A stretch of 64,000 nt of DNA, from contig JAYQIQ010000004.1 in NCBI GenBank assembly GCA_038141705.1, positions 1,364,001 through 1,428,000 on the forward strand, read 5' to 3'. Positions 1-8,897 of the stretch are shown in pieces (the stretch's first letter is position 1; every line of letters begins with the position of its first letter). Made by a program: the position numbers and the translations under genes. The DNA is from Eutrophomonas brisbanensis. Its GTDB lineage: Bacteria > Pseudomonadota > Gammaproteobacteria > Burkholderiales > Eutrophovitaceae. A model generated the notes under the pieces. It ran no database searches. It was not told where the DNA came from and saw nothing but the letters and a program-made list of their open reading frames with translations.

Positions 1-191
1 GAGAATTTAGTTTTAGCTACAGTATATGCTGCTGCTTTTTGATGCTCAGCGAGAGGTATATCATTTGCGAATGCTGTAGGAACGGTATTTTTGTTCCGAT
101 CAACATTGTTGATTTGTCGTCTAGCTAGCCATATCCGTGTGATAGCCATCAAAACAACGCTCGCAATGAAAATATATGAAAAACTATTCAT
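1..191 (-). CDS. M48 family (Ste24-like) metallopeptidase, N-terminal fragment
   Basis: The ATG lies at 189-191 and the gene runs off the left edge, leaving 63 codons. The visible part has one hydrophobic segment (about residues 4-18), a basic stretch (RIWLARRQI) and the segment ending HQKAAAYTVAKTK, which is typical of the N-terminal membrane domain of Ste24-type CAAX-protease-like M48 peptidases. These are zinc-dependent membrane proteases. The HExxH motif would lie outside the window. It is divergent from orn, an arrangement I recall as common in Betaproteobacteria. The family call rests on this short N-terminal segment and the neighbour. Confidence 0.7.
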   Translation of the reverse strand, partial: MNSFSYIFIASVVLMAITRIWLARRQINNVDRNKNTVPTAFANDIPLAEHQKAAAYTVAKTKF

Positions 192-275
192 TTGTTAACC
201 GCCTACAAATCATTTTAAAAGCGCATATTATGCGTAATGCTTCATTTTAAACGATAGTTATAATCATTAGTTCTT

Positions 276-827
276 ATGTCGCAAAATAGCCAAAATTTGA
301 TTTGGATCGATATGGAGATGACCGGTCTCAGGCCTGATGTTGATCGAATTATCGAAGTCGGTGTTGTGGTTACCGATTCTGAGCTTAACCCGCTCGACGA
401 AGGGATGGTTTGGGTTGTTCATCAGTCTGAGGACGTGCTCAAGGGCATGGACGAATGGAACACCTCAACCCACAGTCGAAGTGGTTTGGTTCAGAAAGTG
501 AAGGATTCAACGCTGAATGAGTCGCAGGTGGAAAGTAGTGTCATCCAATATCTATCGCAGTATGTCGCGGTAAATACTTCTCCAATGTGCGGGAACTCAA
601 TCTGTCAGGACCGTCGATTTATGGCTAAATGGATGCCGGCCTTGGAGGCTTTTTTTCATTACCGAAATTTGGATGTTTCCACCTTAAAGGAACTTGCGAA
701 ACGATGGAGTCCAGACATACTCAAGGGGCTTGAGAAACACGGCAAGCACGAGGCATTAGCTGATGTGATGGAATCTATCGCCGAGTTAAAGTATTACCGT
801 GAGCATTTGCTGCGCGGACGACCTTAG
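276..827 (+). CDS. orn: Oligoribonuclease
   Basis: A 183-residue protein, the usual length for Orn, the 3'-5' exoribonuclease that degrades short oligoribonucleotides (2-5 nt) to mononucleotides in the cytoplasm. The DEDDh signature is visible: D12 and E14 in WIDMEMTGL (ExoI), the CGNSICQDRR block (ExoII, near residue 110) and HEALADVMESIAELKYYR (ExoIII with the catalytic His and Asp near the C terminus). The start ATG at 276 places the ExoI motif at the usual distance from the N terminus. It is divergent from the M48 peptidase, with 84 bases between, and convergent with pgi; the two stop codons overlap. Confidence 0.97.
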   Translation: MSQNSQNLIWIDMEMTGLRPDVDRIIEVGVVVTDSELNPLDEGMVWVVHQSEDVLKGMDEWNTSTHSRSGLVQKVKDSTLNESQVESSVIQYLSQYVAVNTSPMCGNSICQDRRFMAKWMPALEAFFHYRNLDVSTLKELAKRWSPDILKGLEKHGKHEALADVMESIAELKYYREHLLRGRP

Positions 828-2431
828 CTACGTAGTTTTTTGACCCTCTCGATTAGCAGGCGAGTAGAGCTGTTTTGAGTTGCTGACCCAGGACCACCAG
901 CGAGTATCGGTCTGATGGCGCCCTCGATATTTTTTCCAAGTTCAACGCCCCACTGATCGAACGGATTGATATTCCAAATGACGCTTTGACAGAAAACTTT
1001 GTGTTCATAAAGTGCGATCAGAGCTCCCAATGTTTTTTCATCAAATTCATCAATCAAGATGGTGTTGCTTGGTCGGTCGCCATCAAATGATTTGTGTGTG
1101 CCTACAATTTGCGTCGCATTTGAGCTGTCGCAATCGGACCCGAGTAGCAGGGCTTCACTCTGGGCAAAGCAATTCGAAAGTAGGCAATCTTGATGTTCAT
1201 TTGGAGCGTGTTGATCATTTGCAATGGCAATAAAGTCGCAAGGAGTTATAACGGGACTTTGGTGAAGATGTTGTGCAAAGCTATGCTGAAAGTTTGTTCC
1301 TCTCGCCCCAAAAATGACAGGAGAAGTAGGAAAGTCTAACCTTTGCCCAGCTTTGTTAATTTGTTTTCCATTGCTTTCCATCTCTAACTGTTGGAGATAA
1401 TCGGGAAGTAGCTTCAACTTATCCGAGTAGGGCAGAACAGCATGCGTCACTCTGTGAAGGAAGTTGATATTCCAGATCCCGACAAGACCCAGAATTGTCG
1501 GCATGTTGGCTTCGGCGGGCGCCTCGAGAAAGTGCTTGTCCATCTGATGGGCTCCCGCCAAAAAATTACAGAATCTATCGAATCCAATTGCAAGTGCTAT
1601 CGGTAACCCTACTGACGACCAAATCGAGTATCTCCCTCCAATCGACTCCCAAAAAGCGAAAATCTTACTTTCGCTGATTCCCAAGTCACGCGCACGACCG
1701 ATGTTTGCCGTTGTTGCGACTACGTGATCATTGAGAATTTCTTTTTCGGATTTCCCTAATTTCGAGCTCATCTCGCGAATCACAGTCCTTGCATTGATCA
1801 ACGTCTCTGAGGTGGAAAAAGTTTTCGATGCGATTATGATCAACGTAGATTCTAAGTCATGAGCCATAAGTGCTTTGTTAAGCTCAGTCACATCTACGTT
1901 TGAAACAAATGAGATCTTTATTTTTTGTTTGCCAGCAAGTGCGTTTGTAACAAGAGATGGCCCGAGGTCAGAGCCCCCAATCCCTATGTGAATGACACTT
2001 GTGAGGGATTTTTTTGTCACTCCAAGAAGAAGTCCGTCTCGGAATTTTTCCAGGAAGGCAGACATATTCTGACGTTCACATAGCATTTCCTCTCTCAGAG
2101 GCGGAGTGGGCAAGCTTCCGAGTTGATCGGGATGCCGAAGCGCTGTGTGCAACGCTGGCCTATCCTCGGTTACATTCAACTTTTTCCCAGAAAATAACGC
2201 TAGCTTTTGTTCCTCGAGGTGAGATGTTTTTACCAGACTAAGTAGGTATTGAAACGTTTCAGCATCAATTGGGTTCTTCGAGTAATCGAGTAATAATTTC
2301 CCATTTTCGATAGAGAATTTTTCTGCTCTATTGGGATCCCTGGAAAAGAGCTCTTTGATTTTACTCGAGTCTTCTCGCGCAGCTTTTTCCTCTAGCTGTT
2401 TCCATTGAGTGGATGTTGTAATCTTTGACAT
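824..2431 (-). CDS. pgi: Glucose-6-phosphate isomerase
   Basis: A 535-residue protein of the phosphoglucose isomerase family, which interconverts glucose 6-phosphate and fructose 6-phosphate in glycolysis and gluconeogenesis. Family signatures are visible: HIGIGGSDLGP near residue 145, the FWESIGGRYSIWSSVGLP block with the PGI signature near 260-275, the conserved MESNGK segment near 350, and HSFAQHLHQ near 385. The C-terminal GVELGK motif (near 495) carries the conserved Lys. It starts at ATG 2429-2431. It converges on orn with a 4-base overlap at the 3' ends, so the two transcripts must read into each other or end inside coding DNA. Confidence 0.96.
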   Translation of the reverse strand: MSKITTSTQWKQLEEKAAREDSSKIKELFSRDPNRAEKFSIENGKLLLDYSKNPIDAETFQYLLSLVKTSHLEEQKLALFSGKKLNVTEDRPALHTALRHPDQLGSLPTPPLREEMLCERQNMSAFLEKFRDGLLLGVTKKSLTSVIHIGIGGSDLGPSLVTNALAGKQKIKISFVSNVDVTELNKALMAHDLESTLIIIASKTFSTSETLINARTVIREMSSKLGKSEKEILNDHVVATTANIGRARDLGISESKIFAFWESIGGRYSIWSSVGLPIALAIGFDRFCNFLAGAHQMDKHFLEAPAEANMPTILGLVGIWNINFLHRVTHAVLPYSDKLKLLPDYLQQLEMESNGKQINKAGQRLDFPTSPVIFGARGTNFQHSFAQHLHQSPVITPCDFIAIANDQHAPNEHQDCLLSNCFAQSEALLLGSDCDSSNATQIVGTHKSFDGDRPSNTILIDEFDEKTLGALIALYEHKVFCQSVIWNINPFDQWGVELGKNIEGAIRPILAGGPGSATQNSSTRLLIERVKKLRS

Positions 2432-2530
2432 GCGCTCCTTGTGTTGCCTTCTACGCAGGCGTCTTACTTTAATCGCGTCCCTACGTTTATACCAGAAGTT
2501 ATAGAGGCTGTTCGCGTTTTAACTCCAAGC

Positions 2531-2559
2531 AAAAAAAAGCCTCGTACGAGACGAGGCTT
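2531..2559 (-). terminator. Intrinsic terminator of the phasin gene
   Basis: A 9-bp perfect stem (AAGCCTCGT at 2537-2545 and ACGAGGCTT at 2551-2559) with a 5-base loop. On the minus strand it is followed by a run of T (the A run at 2531-2538 on the plus strand). It sits about 30 bases past the phasin stop codon and before pgi, so it ends the phasin transcript. Confidence 0.9.
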
Positions 2560-2591
2560 AATCTTTAGGAGGAAAAGTAGAAAGCTCAGGT

Positions 2592-3122
2592 TCAGCTGGC
2601 TTTCTTTTTAGTTGAGGCCTTGACGGTTGTGTTTACCGCTTTCTCAACTGATTCCTTGGCTTGCTGTGTTGCCTTTGATGCTGCATCGTAAGCTTGGTTG
2701 GCGAACGACAATGCGGACTTGATGGCTGAAACTGCATACGTAGAACCTGGTAGAGCATTCTTCTCAATCGAGTCTAGGTTAGTGGTAATCAGTTCGTTTG
2801 CGTCGGCAACGTTTGTATCGACTAGCTTTGCAAGATCAGCTGAAGCTTCTGACGTAATCCCATAGCTCGCTCTCACGTAATCGGTTACGGCCTCGGTCAC
2901 CGGTTCAAAAATTTGTGCTTGAGCGGCTCCTACTGCTTGAAAATCTTTTAACGAAGTGAAGCCTTGACCAACAGATACAAGTTTTTCAGAAGCGGCCTTG
3001 ACTGTTTTTGTATTCAAGTCGACGAATTTCGCTACCGTGGCGGTGCTGATCTCATTCATCGAGGTTAAAGACGCAAGGCTTTTCTCTTGGATTTCTTTAA
3101 TTTGTTCTAAAACTGGTGTCAT
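2592..3122 (-). CDS. phaP: Phasin family protein (PHA granule-associated)
   Basis: A 176-residue helical, Ala/Lys/Ser-rich protein without Cys, matching the TIGR01841-type phasins of Betaproteobacteria. The N terminus (MTPVLEQIKEIQEKSLASL) and the segment GFTSLKDFQAVGAAQAQ resemble these phasins, and the C terminus is a Lys/Ala tail (VKASTKKKAS) as in PHA-granule phasins. Phasins coat polyhydroxyalkanoate granules and control their size. The neighbours upstream are two thiolases for PHA precursor supply. A strong Shine-Dalgarno (AGGGGG) precedes the ATG. The gene has its own promoter, a candidate PhaR operator and an intrinsic terminator, so it is a monocistronic unit. The symbol is by family, since several phasin paralogues are common. 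Confidence 0.88.
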   Translation of the reverse strand: MTPVLEQIKEIQEKSLASLTSMNEISTATVAKFVDLNTKTVKAASEKLVSVGQGFTSLKDFQAVGAAQAQIFEPVTEAVTDYVRASYGITSEASADLAKLVDTNVADANELITTNLDSIEKNALPGSTYAVSAIKSALSFANQAYDAASKATQQAKESVEKAVNTTVKASTKKKAS

Positions 3123-3154
3123 TTAGTACCCCCTGGTATGGAATCAAAAATTGG

Positions 3155-3204
3155 TGCGTTGCAAAATTATGATGAGATTTTACATTAATTTAAATATGTG
3201 TCAA
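3155..3204 (-). promoter_or_regulatory. Phasin promoter with candidate PhaR operator
   Basis: On the minus strand a consensus -35 TTGACA (3199-3204) and a -10 TAAAAT (3177-3182) are separated by 16 bases, placing transcription start near 3170 and leaving a 5' UTR of about 48 bases. Just downstream lies TGCGTTGCA (3155-3163), a TGC-N3-GCA dyad. Paracoccus PhaR is known to bind CTGC-N3/4-GCAG type sites at phasin promoters, so repression by PhaR is inferred. The same motif with its flank recurs before phaA at 5814-5833. Confidence 0.6.
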
Positions 3205-3327
3205 ATACATTAATAAATATTACGAATAACTTTTATTAATATAAACAATTACTTAATAATATTATTGATAAAATATATAAAAAAATAATTGGAAATTGGA
3301 TTAAAAGCGATGCAAAAATTTTTTTAT

Positions 3328-4518
3328 CTAGGATATTCTTTTGAAAATGGCTGATATCCCTTGGCCTCCACCTATGCACATAGTGGCCAGTGCGTAAGTA
3401 CCGCCAACACGATTTAGCTCGTACAGAGCCTTGATGGCGATGATCGCCCCAGTTGCACCGACTGGGTGCCCGAGCGCCACAGCGCCGCCGTTCGGGTTCA
3501 CCTTTTCTGGGTTTAGCTTGAGTCCCTTTGATACGGCACATGCCTGAGCGGCAAATGCTTCATTTGATTCGATAACATCGAGATCTCCAGCAGTTATACC
3601 TGCGATCTGTAAGGCGTTGGTTGTGGAAGGGATAGGGCCGAGTCCCATTACGCGCGGGTCTACGCCGGCATGTCCATAGCTAACGAGCTGGCCCAGGGGT
3701 TTGAGGCCACGTTTTTCAGCCTCAGACCTCTCCATGAGTAATAGTGCTGCAGCTCCATCGTTAATACCGGAAGCATTTCCAGCGGTGACAGTACCATCCT
3801 TCTTAAATGCTGGCCTCAGTTTTGCCAAGTTCTCTAACGACACATCACTTCTTACGTGTTCATCCGTATCAAAAACTTTGAGTCCCTTGCGATCTTTAAT
3901 CTCGATTGGCAATATTTGCTCTTTAAATAATCCGCTCCTGATTGCCTCAGTTGCTCTTCTGTGAGACTCCACCGCGAACGCATCTTGGGTTTCTCGATCA
4001 ATCTCGAACTGCTCAGCGACGTTCTCAGCGGTAATACCCATGTGCATGCCTTCAAACGGATCTGCTAATGCCCCCAACATAGAATCCATAATTTTTTGAT
4101 CTCCCATCTTGGCCCCCCAGCGCGCAGCGGGTAACCAATAGTTTGATCTGCTCATTGATTCGGCTCCGCCTGCAACGGCGATCGTCGCATCCCCGAGCTG
4201 AATAATTTGGGCAGCGCTTACCAACGCTTGCAGCCCACTACCGCAAAGCCGGTTTAATGTGAAAGCAGGAACCTCTTTGGGTATACCGCCATTTATGGCA
4301 GCGACCCTTGAGAGATACATATCCTTTGGTTCGGTGTGGATTACATTTCCAAAAACGACATGGCCCACTTCATCAGCGTTGATTGAGCCTCTCGAGATAA
4401 CTTCCGCGACGCATTTGGCGGCTAATTCGGTCGGGGAATGGTCCTTGAGTGCCCCTCCAAAATCCCCAATCGCGGTTCTTACCCCCGCTACAATCACTAC
4501 CTCTTTTTTTGAATCCAT
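3328..4518 (-). CDS. bktB: Beta-ketothiolase (BktB-like acetyl-CoA acyltransferase)
   Basis: A 396-residue thiolase. The nucleophilic Cys is C92 in NRLCGSGLQA, the catalytic His is in GHPVGATGA near residue 353, and the second Cys is in TMCIGGGQG near residue 383. Segments such as EPKDMYLSRVAAINGG and YGHAGVDPRVMGLGP resemble Cupriavidus BktB more than PhaA. BktB condenses acetyl-CoA with propionyl-CoA or acetyl-CoA for PHA precursors and also works in the thiolytic direction. It follows phaA on the same strand with a 23-base gap, so the two are probably co-transcribed. The downstream region to the phasin gene is extremely AT-rich with no GC-rich terminator. The role as BktB rather than a general thiolase is inferred from similarity. 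Confidence 0.85.
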   Translation of the reverse strand: MDSKKEVVIVAGVRTAIGDFGGALKDHSPTELAAKCVAEVISRGSINADEVGHVVFGNVIHTEPKDMYLSRVAAINGGIPKEVPAFTLNRLCGSGLQALVSAAQIIQLGDATIAVAGGAESMSRSNYWLPAARWGAKMGDQKIMDSMLGALADPFEGMHMGITAENVAEQFEIDRETQDAFAVESHRRATEAIRSGLFKEQILPIEIKDRKGLKVFDTDEHVRSDVSLENLAKLRPAFKKDGTVTAGNASGINDGAAALLLMERSEAEKRGLKPLGQLVSYGHAGVDPRVMGLGPIPSTTNALQIAGITAGDLDVIESNEAFAAQACAVSKGLKLNPEKVNPNGGAVALGHPVGATGAIIAIKALYELNRVGGTYALATMCIGGGQGISAIFKRIS

Positions 4519-4541
4519 TTTCTAATCCTTACAACCGTTAG

Positions 4542-5717
4542 TTATCGTTCTACCGCTAGCGCTATTCCCATCCCTCCACCGATGCAGAGCGAGGCTAAGC
4601 CGCGCTTTACATCTCTTTTGACCATCTCATGAATTAGCGTCACTAGGATCCGACAACCGGACGCTCCGATCGGGTGCCCGAGAGCGATCGCGCCTCCGTT
4701 AACGTTAATTTTTGATGTGTCCCAATTCATATCTCGATTGACGGCTATCGCTTGAGCCGCGAACGCTTCATTAATTTCCATTAAGTCCAAGTCGCCGACT
4801 GTCCAACCAGCTTTTTTCAGGCATTGCGTACTCGCCGGAATAGGTCCAGTTCCCATAATTTTTGGATCGACGCCAGCAGACGCGTAAGACTTAACGTAAG
4901 CAAGCGGCTTCAACCCGAGTAATTTTGCTTTTTCCTCGGACATTAAAAGTACAGCCGCGGCCCCATCATTAATCCCAGAAGCATTTCCCGGTGTAACCGT
5001 CCCCTCTTTTTTGAACGCTGGCTTGAGGCCACCCAATAAGTCCGCAGTAGTACCGTACCTAGGGAACTCGTCAGCGTCAAAAACTACATCTCCTTTGCGA
5101 GTCTTTATGGTTACCGGAAGTATTTCGTCCTTGAATCTGTCGTTCTTCTGCGCTGCCTCTGCTTTTTGCTGAGATGCGGCAGCAAATTCATCCTGCTCAA
5201 TCCTCGAAATCTTCCACTGTTCCGCCACATTCTCAGCAGTGACTCCCATGTGGTATTGGTTGTATACATCCCAGAGGCCGTCAACAATCATTGAATCAAC
5301 GAGTTTTCCATCACCCATGCGTAGACCCTCTCGTGCCCCATGCACTACATGGGGGGACAGGCTCATATTTTCTTGTCCGCCTGCGATAATGCAATCGGCG
5401 TCACCAGCTAGTATCGCTTGAGTTGCAAGCTGAACTGCCTTAAGGCCAGAGCCGCAAACTTTGTTAATAGTCATTCCCGGAACTTGCTCTGGTAGGCCCG
5501 CCTCAATAACTGCCTGTCTAGCTGGGTTTTGTCCGGACCCGGCCGTCAGTACTTGACCAAGGATCACTTCCGATACGCCCTCAGAGCCAACATTGGAATC
5601 CTCCAAGAGGCCTTTAATTACGGTTGCCCCAAGAGAGGGGGCTGAGGTAGTCGAGAGCGACCCCCCAAATTTTCCAATAGCGGTTCGTTTCGCACTTACG
5701 ATGGCAACCCTTGTCAT
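4542..5717 (-). CDS. phaA: Acetyl-CoA C-acetyltransferase
   Basis: A 391-residue biosynthetic-type thiolase that condenses two acetyl-CoA to acetoacetyl-CoA, the first step of poly-3-hydroxybutyrate synthesis. C88 in NKVCGSGLKA, the His in GHPIGASGCR near residue 348 and the Cys in SLCIGGGMG near 378 are the catalytic residues. The block DGLWDVYNQYHMG is nearly identical to Cupriavidus PhaA. It is followed by bktB. No phaC or phaB lies in the window, so the polymerase and reductase must be elsewhere. A PhaR-like site lies about 100 bases upstream of its start. Confidence 0.92.
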   Translation of the reverse strand: MTRVAIVSAKRTAIGKFGGSLSTTSAPSLGATVIKGLLEDSNVGSEGVSEVILGQVLTAGSGQNPARQAVIEAGLPEQVPGMTINKVCGSGLKAVQLATQAILAGDADCIIAGGQENMSLSPHVVHGAREGLRMGDGKLVDSMIVDGLWDVYNQYHMGVTAENVAEQWKISRIEQDEFAAASQQKAEAAQKNDRFKDEILPVTIKTRKGDVVFDADEFPRYGTTADLLGGLKPAFKKEGTVTPGNASGINDGAAAVLLMSEEKAKLLGLKPLAYVKSYASAGVDPKIMGTGPIPASTQCLKKAGWTVGDLDLMEINEAFAAQAIAVNRDMNWDTSKINVNGGAIALGHPIGASGCRILVTLIHEMVKRDVKRGLASLCIGGGMGIALAVER

Positions 5718-5813
5718 GAATATTTTCCTCGGGAATTTTTACGGTTTTTTCTAATTTTTCCGCCTAGCAAAAATTAATATATTAAAAAAAACAGATATTT
5801 ATAAATTAATTAA

Positions 5814-5833
5814 TGCGACGCAAAAATTATGAT
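5814..5833 (-). promoter_or_regulatory. Candidate PhaR operator upstream of phaA
   Basis: TGCGACGCA (5814-5822) is a TGC-N3-GCA dyad in the 117-base AT-rich gap between hslR and phaA. Its flank AAAAATTATGAT matches, apart from one extra A, the flank of the phasin-promoter site. On the minus strand a weak TTTTTG(17)TATAAA promoter overlaps it. Function is inferred from the shared sequence and the PHA neighbours. Confidence 0.5.
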
Positions 5834-5834
5834 A

Positions 5835-6245
5835 TCAGATGTTTTTCTTTTTTAGATTTATTAAAGCCCTGCGGTCTTTCTTAGTTGGTCGGGCTTTATT
5901 TTCTAAAAAACCAGAGCCTCTCGCCGCTTTCAACTGCTGTCTCAGTTCCTCTCTTCTTTCTTGGCTCTCCTCTGACTCCTGAAAAAGTGCACTTGCGACT
6001 GCTGGGGAGCCACGTCTCTCACTCAGTGAAAGTACTAGTAGATGCCAATCGAATGGAGCCGAGTGAATTTCTAATTTGTCACCCACTCTGAGAAGTTTGG
6101 CGGGCTTGCAACGGTCCCCATTGATTTTTACGCGACCATTTAGGATGGCTGTTGTAGCAAGACTTCGAGTCTTAAAAAATCTCGCAGCCCAAAGCCATTT
6201 GTCGAGACGAACTGTGCTCAGTACATCCACAGTTTTTTCTTGCAT
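5835..6245 (-). CDS. hslR: S4-domain RNA-binding heat-shock protein Hsp15
   Basis: A 136-residue protein with an N-terminal S4 RNA-binding domain: VRLDKWLWAARFFKTRSLA, followed by GRVKINGDRCKPAKLLRVGD. The C terminus is basic (Lys/Arg rich). Hsp15 binds free 50S subunits carrying nascent chains and helps recycle stalled complexes. It lies 10 bases downstream of hslO on the same strand, the classic hslR/hslO pairing. The length is typical for the family. Confidence 0.92.
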   Translation of the reverse strand: MQEKTVDVLSTVRLDKWLWAARFFKTRSLATTAILNGRVKINGDRCKPAKLLRVGDKLEIHSAPFDWHLLVLSLSERRGSPAVASALFQESEESQERREELRQQLKAARGSGFLENKARPTKKDRRALINLKKKNI

Positions 6246-6255
6246 ACTTTTTTAA

Positions 6256-7122
6256 CTAGTTCGTGTTGCTCTCAACAGAGCTTGCAAATAATTTCGTGAT
6301 GCCTTGCTCCGAGAACAAGTACTCTTTTCCGCAAAACTCGCAAGTGACATCTACGGAGCTTCTCTCTTTCAGAATAGACCAAACTTCCTCTCTGCCCATT
6401 GAGAGTAGCATGCTCGATATTTTTTGGTCTGAGCAAGTACATTCAAAACTGAGTTTTTCTTTATCGAATACGCGCACTGTTTCCTCGTTGAACAAGCGGA
6501 AGAGAAGATCAGTACATTCGAGTCCTAAGAGTTCTCGTTGTGTCACGGTTTCTGCTAGGGCAGTTATTCGTGTCCAGTCCTCTTCGCTCGTTGCACCACC
6601 GGGTAGTTTTTGGAGAAATATTCCAACGACCCGTTGGTTGTTTGATTCAAGCCAGAATCTAGTTGCTATCTGTTCAGATTTTTCCATATAACTTTCCAGA
6701 GCTTGCGCAATGGATTTATTATCGGTTTCCACTATTCCTTGGAATGTGTTCGCATCTGAATCCGGTTTAATGGTAACGGCTAAAATTCCCGATTCAAATA
6801 TGGTCGTCTGGTCATTTGTTCCCGCGTCCTTACTCCATTTGGCGGTGGCTCTCACGGTCTTTCTATTTCTCACCTCAACGACCATTAATTGAATGGCTCC
6901 GGTTCCTTTAAATTGAAGCTCAAGTATCCCCTCAAATTTCAGTGTTGCAGAAATTAGGGCTGCAGCTGCTGTCATTTCCCCAATGGCAGATCTAACATGA
7001 GGTGGATAATTGCGCCTCTCCTGTATTGTCTCCCATGTCGCGCGCAAGGAGACATATTCGCCCCTTACGTCTGCTTTATCAAAAATGAACCTTCGGAGAA
7101 AGTCATCCTGTATATTTTTCAT
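6256..7122 (-). CDS. hslO: Redox-regulated chaperone Hsp33
   Basis: A 288-residue Hsp33. The C-terminal zinc switch is complete: FECTCS (CxC) and TCEFCG (CxxC), with the spacing typical of the zinc-binding domain. Hsp33 is inactive when reduced and zinc bound, and becomes a holdase after oxidation and unfolding. The start ATG at 7120-7122 overlaps the stop of the upstream glycosyltransferase by 4 bases, which indicates translational coupling, and hslR follows. Confidence 0.94.
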   Translation of the reverse strand: MKNIQDDFLRRFIFDKADVRGEYVSLRATWETIQERRNYPPHVRSAIGEMTAAAALISATLKFEGILELQFKGTGAIQLMVVEVRNRKTVRATAKWSKDAGTNDQTTIFESGILAVTIKPDSDANTFQGIVETDNKSIAQALESYMEKSEQIATRFWLESNNQRVVGIFLQKLPGGATSEEDWTRITALAETVTQRELLGLECTDLLFRLFNEETVRVFDKEKLSFECTCSDQKISSMLLSMGREEVWSILKERSSVDVTCEFCGKEYLFSEQGITKLFASSVESNTN

Positions 7123-8789
7123 GGGCGAGATTCTTGTTTTCTAAAAAGCTGGAACCGCTCGCCCTTGTCGCCAGATCTTCCTCCCTCCCAGACGAGTACC
7201 CAAGGACTTCCAATCTTATTTTCGCTATCCCAACTATCTTGAACAATCAGGTAGTCACATTTGTTACTCTCGCTATCCACGTAAACTGCGGAGGTTCGTA
7301 ATCTGCCAAAGTACTCAATAAGACCCTTTTGAGCAGGCCCCACTTGAGTGATCACACAACTATGTTCTGGCGATACGTGTTTGACCAAATCGCTAATCAC
7401 TGGTTTGTAAGTTTTTCTCGAGTCGATCCAAGAAAAAAGTAAGATAACGGCCGTTAGCCATCCCATCGTAAAGGTCAGCGTCCAAATAAGAATGGGCCGT
7501 GCAGGAATGCGTTTGATATTAAAAAGGAGTCCAAGCCAAATTATTCCGACCATCGTGGCTGCTAATATCTTCCAAGTATGATCCTGACTAACATATAGCG
7601 GATGCAGTCTAGATAAGTGCTCGAAAAGCCGTGTTGGCACGCCAAAATAGGAAGCGCTGAAGTAAACCCAGGCAATAAATACGAATGCGATCCCGGACAT
7701 GATCGAAAACCAGTAAAAGGAATTCGCGATACCACGTGGTAGTCTCGAGACGGCTATCGATGCCAAAAGGGCAATCGGCAGCAGTACCAGGGAATTTTCG
7801 ATTTCTGAATTAGAACCTCTGACACACAAAAATAAGATCGTTACGACAAGGCTTATGAGAGGCAATTGGAGCTCTTTTTTCTCTAGACCCGTCTTTCCCT
7901 CGCTCCACAAAGACCAAATACAAAATATCCATCCAGGCCAGCAGAACCAAAAAAAGGTTCGCAGCAAATAGGCGTGGTCGGGACTTTGAGTGGGGACGAA
8001 TATATGAGTTAGGCTCTCTACTTGAAGATTGACCCAATAAAAAAGGGTTTGACTTCCCCCTGTCCCTAAAAGAAGTGCCGTAAATGCGGCCAATGAAAGT
8101 AGTGCAACAAATAAGGCGGTTAAGAACGTTATTCCAAAACGCCTTGAGCGATAGCGAGGTGACAACGCAATCATTGTTACTGTAATTGTTAGGATCAATA
8201 CCAGATACTCAATCCGGCTAAGAAGTGTCGTAGAGACAAGAGCAATCCCCAACCAAATGCCCCCAACTATTGATCTCCGTGGGGCAATCGCGAGGGCGTA
8301 AAGACCAATAGACATTGCCGCCAAGAAGGGGGTGGTCAGGGATAACTGGTGACCTTTTACGAGAAGTCCGACCGAACCCATTAATACCAAGGGGGCAGCC
8401 CAGGAGGCAACCGCACCCCAAAGCTCTCCTGCGGTACGAGAGACAAAGATGGTTGTGAGCAGGAGCCAAATTCCCATTGATAGTCTGATCCCATCATGGA
8501 ATGGCATCGCGCTGCTAGTCACACTTTCAATTGTTAGCGATATCCAACTAAAGATTGGATAATTATTCAGCTCGCCCGAAAAAATTGCGCTGAAGGGAAA
8601 GCTGCCTATTGATGTTTTAAGAAGGAAAAGTTGCCCCGTAAGTATTGCCTCCTCGGATTTCCAAGGATCGTGGCCAACGAGTCCTGAGAAAATCCAAATA
8701 CAAGCAACAACGGATGTTAGCCAAAAGGGTTTTTGACTCAACTGGTTTGCGAGTTTTTCGCTCCGAAGTATATGGGCTGGTTCAAGCAT
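7119..8789 (-). CDS. ArnT/PMT-like glycosyltransferase (GT-C fold membrane protein)
   Basis: A 556-residue integral membrane protein with about 11-12 hydrophobic segments. After the first segment, the loop GHDPWKSEEA (near residues 39-48) carries the acidic motif typical of dolichyl-phosphate-mannose/ArnT-type GT-C glycosyltransferases, which transfer a sugar from a polyprenyl phosphate at the periplasmic face. A soluble region follows the last membrane segment. The gene is coupled to hslO by a 4-base overlap, an arrangement that probably shares a transcript rather than a function. The acceptor and donor cannot be told from sequence. Confidence 0.75.
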   Translation of the reverse strand: MLEPAHILRSEKLANQLSQKPFWLTSVVACIWIFSGLVGHDPWKSEEAILTGQLFLLKTSIGSFPFSAIFSGELNNYPIFSWISLTIESVTSSAMPFHDGIRLSMGIWLLLTTIFVSRTAGELWGAVASWAAPLVLMGSVGLLVKGHQLSLTTPFLAAMSIGLYALAIAPRRSIVGGIWLGIALVSTTLLSRIEYLVLILTITVTMIALSPRYRSRRFGITFLTALFVALLSLAAFTALLLGTGGSQTLFYWVNLQVESLTHIFVPTQSPDHAYLLRTFFWFCWPGWIFCIWSLWSEGKTGLEKKELQLPLISLVVTILFLCVRGSNSEIENSLVLLPIALLASIAVSRLPRGIANSFYWFSIMSGIAFVFIAWVYFSASYFGVPTRLFEHLSRLHPLYVSQDHTWKILAATMVGIIWLGLLFNIKRIPARPILIWTLTFTMGWLTAVILLFSWIDSRKTYKPVISDLVKHVSPEHSCVITQVGPAQKGLIEYFGRLRTSAVYVDSESNKCDYLIVQDSWDSENKIGSPWVLVWEGGRSGDKGERFQLFRKQESRP

Positions 8790-8850
8790 TATGAATGAAA
8801 GACCGTGCTCGCTTTGTAATACGTTTAACTTATAACAATCTAAATGAATA

Positions 8851-8875
8851 AAAAAGGCAGCTTACGCTGCCTTTT
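8851..8875 (-). terminator. Intrinsic terminator after rpmE
   Basis: A 10-bp perfect stem, AAAAGGCAGC (8852-8861) and GCTGCCTTTT (8866-8875), with a TTAC loop. It lies 22 bases past the rpmE stop on the minus strand. The flanking A and T runs could make it work in both directions. Confidence 0.9.
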
Positions 8876-8897
8876 CCTAAAAGATAATCGAGGCCGC

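Noticed and set aside
3205..3327. AT-rich stretch as a replication origin or matrix region
   Set aside because: No DnaA-box cluster or 13-mer repeats; it is simply a low-GC spacer between the phasin and thiolase genes.
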